Source: Doris montereyensis (Eukaryota; Mollusca; Gastropoda; Nudibranchia; Dorididae). From it: a stretch of 64,000 nucleotides of DNA. The notes below the pieces were generated by a model. That model had not been told where the DNA came from and ran no database searches. It saw only the letters and a program-made list of their open reading frames with translations. The stretch is from assembly GCA_037039925.1 (NCBI GenBank), contig JAXRKP010000206.1, positions 277,501 through 341,500 on the forward strand. Reading direction: 5' to 3'. Made by a program: the position numbers and the translations under genes. Every line of letters begins with the position of its first letter. The stretch's first letter is position 1. Shown here piece after piece: positions 62,928 to 64,000 of the stretch.

Positions 62928-64000
62928 CTGAAAAGTTAGAACACAGTCATAAATTAATGAAAAATGTAGGAAAAGCCTGCCCTTATAATGCAGCACCTAA
63001 ATGCTATCTGAAAGCGCCTTGCTGTCATCTAAATTGATCTACATAAATTCAGCGACAGAATGAGAGAATGATTACTATCTTATGGAAGGCAAAGACAAGG
63101 AAAACTATTCAACAATAATTAAAAAATAACAATATAAAACACAAGAAGAAGAAGAAGAAAAAAAGAAGATAATGATGATATTGGCATGATGGGGATGATG
63201 ATGATGATCTTCATGAAAGTCTTATAGTGTAGATCTAGGTTTATAGTAAGTTAAGAAGTAAGATTCAATTTGTGATAAATAACTCAATATTTACTGATGG
63301 GCATTGAGCAATATTGAGAAAATTTCATGGCACAAATGAAGAACAACCCACAAGATCTCTAGAAATATTTTATTTTGCTTCAGTGAACTTTACCCCATCC
63401 ATCATATGAGGTGATCTCAAAGTAAATTGAAAGGAAACTGCAAGATGAAAGATAGGTGACAGAAGAAAAAGAAAGAAGTAAGACCTGCCAGCAACAGCTG
63501 CCAGCCGCCCACAGAAGTACCCTACCCTTCATACCCTGATAAAACACACTGAGGAACAACAGTTTTATCTGTATGTAGCTTCTCGACAAGATCAATAAGA
63601 CTTTAACTCACTCGCTGCCGGGCATTTATGGTTCAGATGACTGAGAAATGCCGGGTATATTGATAAAAAAAAAATTTAATCAGTGTAGTCATACTGAGGT
63701 AGATATATAATTCAAAAAGCTTCTCTTCAGAAAAAAAGATGTTTCAGATTATGTAAGTAGTTTTTACATGTAAAGTTTCATTCATTATGATAAAAATTAT
63801 GAAGAAAATATAAAAAGTGTGAAAAACAAAAACTTTTTCAAGTGGAACGACACATCTGCCATTAACTATTTCACACTAAATCACAGATTTCATAGTAACG
63901 GTAGATTGAGATATTATCTACTGTTTGGCTTCTTTCTTGATGATCCAACATCATAAATATGACAATTCAGAATCTAATTCTCTTGTAGATTTAGAGCTAA
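62928..64000 (-). other. Tektin upstream intron (partial) with one repeat
   Basis: AT-rich, with a short GAAGAA/GATGAT run near 63140-63215 and repeat family E at 63385-63520. No further tektin exon was recognised before the window ends. Confidence 0.5.
63385..63520 (-). repeat. Interspersed repeat family E, reversed copy within the tektin intron
   Basis: 'gaactttaccccatccatca', 'gaggtgatctcaaagtaaat' and 'aaagaagtaagacctgccag' are the reverse complement of the copy at 14290-14430. Confidence 0.65.

Overview
This is a eukaryotic nuclear window, AT-rich and dominated by repeats. The only host-type coding pieces are exons with GT/AG splice sites. There are no operons, ribosome-binding sites, CRISPR arrays or bacterial features. 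Several tRNA-derived SINE families, piggyBac and PIF/Harbinger DNA transposons, RTE-like and L2/CR1-like LINE remnants, and very abundant CT/GA, GATA and TAA microsatellites would suit a lophotrochozoan such as a gastropod mollusc. That assignment is inference from repeat style, because no gene here fixes the taxon.

The clearest host genes lie at the right end, both on the minus strand. The last two coding exons of a tektin (62003-62381 and 62844-62927) carry the tektin nonapeptide RPNVELCRD and best resemble tektin-1. A first coding exon at 57768-58035 has a likely signal peptide followed by the start of a saposin-B domain, most like the N-terminus of acid sphingomyelinase. Each needs exactly one base removed from a short homopolymer to read through, so uncorrected indels in the assembly are likely. 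Three further minus-strand segments (27385-27526, 31157-31251, 32604-32694) look like exons of one or more genes I cannot identify.

Layout. 1-3000: mostly unique AT-rich DNA with one copy of a TIR transposon family. 3184-7006: a spliced, broken PIF/Harbinger (HARBI1-like) transposase gene, its second intron holding a CT microsatellite, a SINE and a possible piggyBac fragment. 7180-11640: a minisatellite split by a piggyBac-like element with matching inverted ends (7687-11256). 11808-13030: the second copy of the TIR family. 13-16.6 kb: AT-rich DNA with SINEs. 16.9-21.2 kb: a 34-bp satellite. 21.2-22.8 kb: a SINE and an L2/CR1-like LINE remnant. 23-27 kb: a 36-bp minisatellite, a MITE-like element and SINEs. 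27.5-31.1 kb: 37-bp and 19-bp satellites, then a 1 kb trinucleotide block. 31-39 kb: candidate exons, a minisatellite, nested SINEs and GA/CT arrays. 39.4-43.4 kb: two head-to-tail copies of an RTE-like LINE. 44.3-45.9 kb: CT and TAA arrays. 46-50 kb: SINEs and a 57-bp satellite. 50.5-54.3 kb: GATA-type minisatellites in opposed orientation. 54.8-60.7 kb: SINEs, microsatellites and the saposin exon. 60.7-64 kb: the tektin 3' end.

The genes do not form a pathway. The main theme is repeat turnover. Several tandem arrays can be traced to a parent sequence: a SINE head became the 57-bp satellite, a SINE tail became the TTTGA array, a LINE coding segment became a local array, and an exon with its splice acceptor became a 55-bp array. 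At least one stretch (17700-18480) looks like a consensus artefact rather than real DNA.
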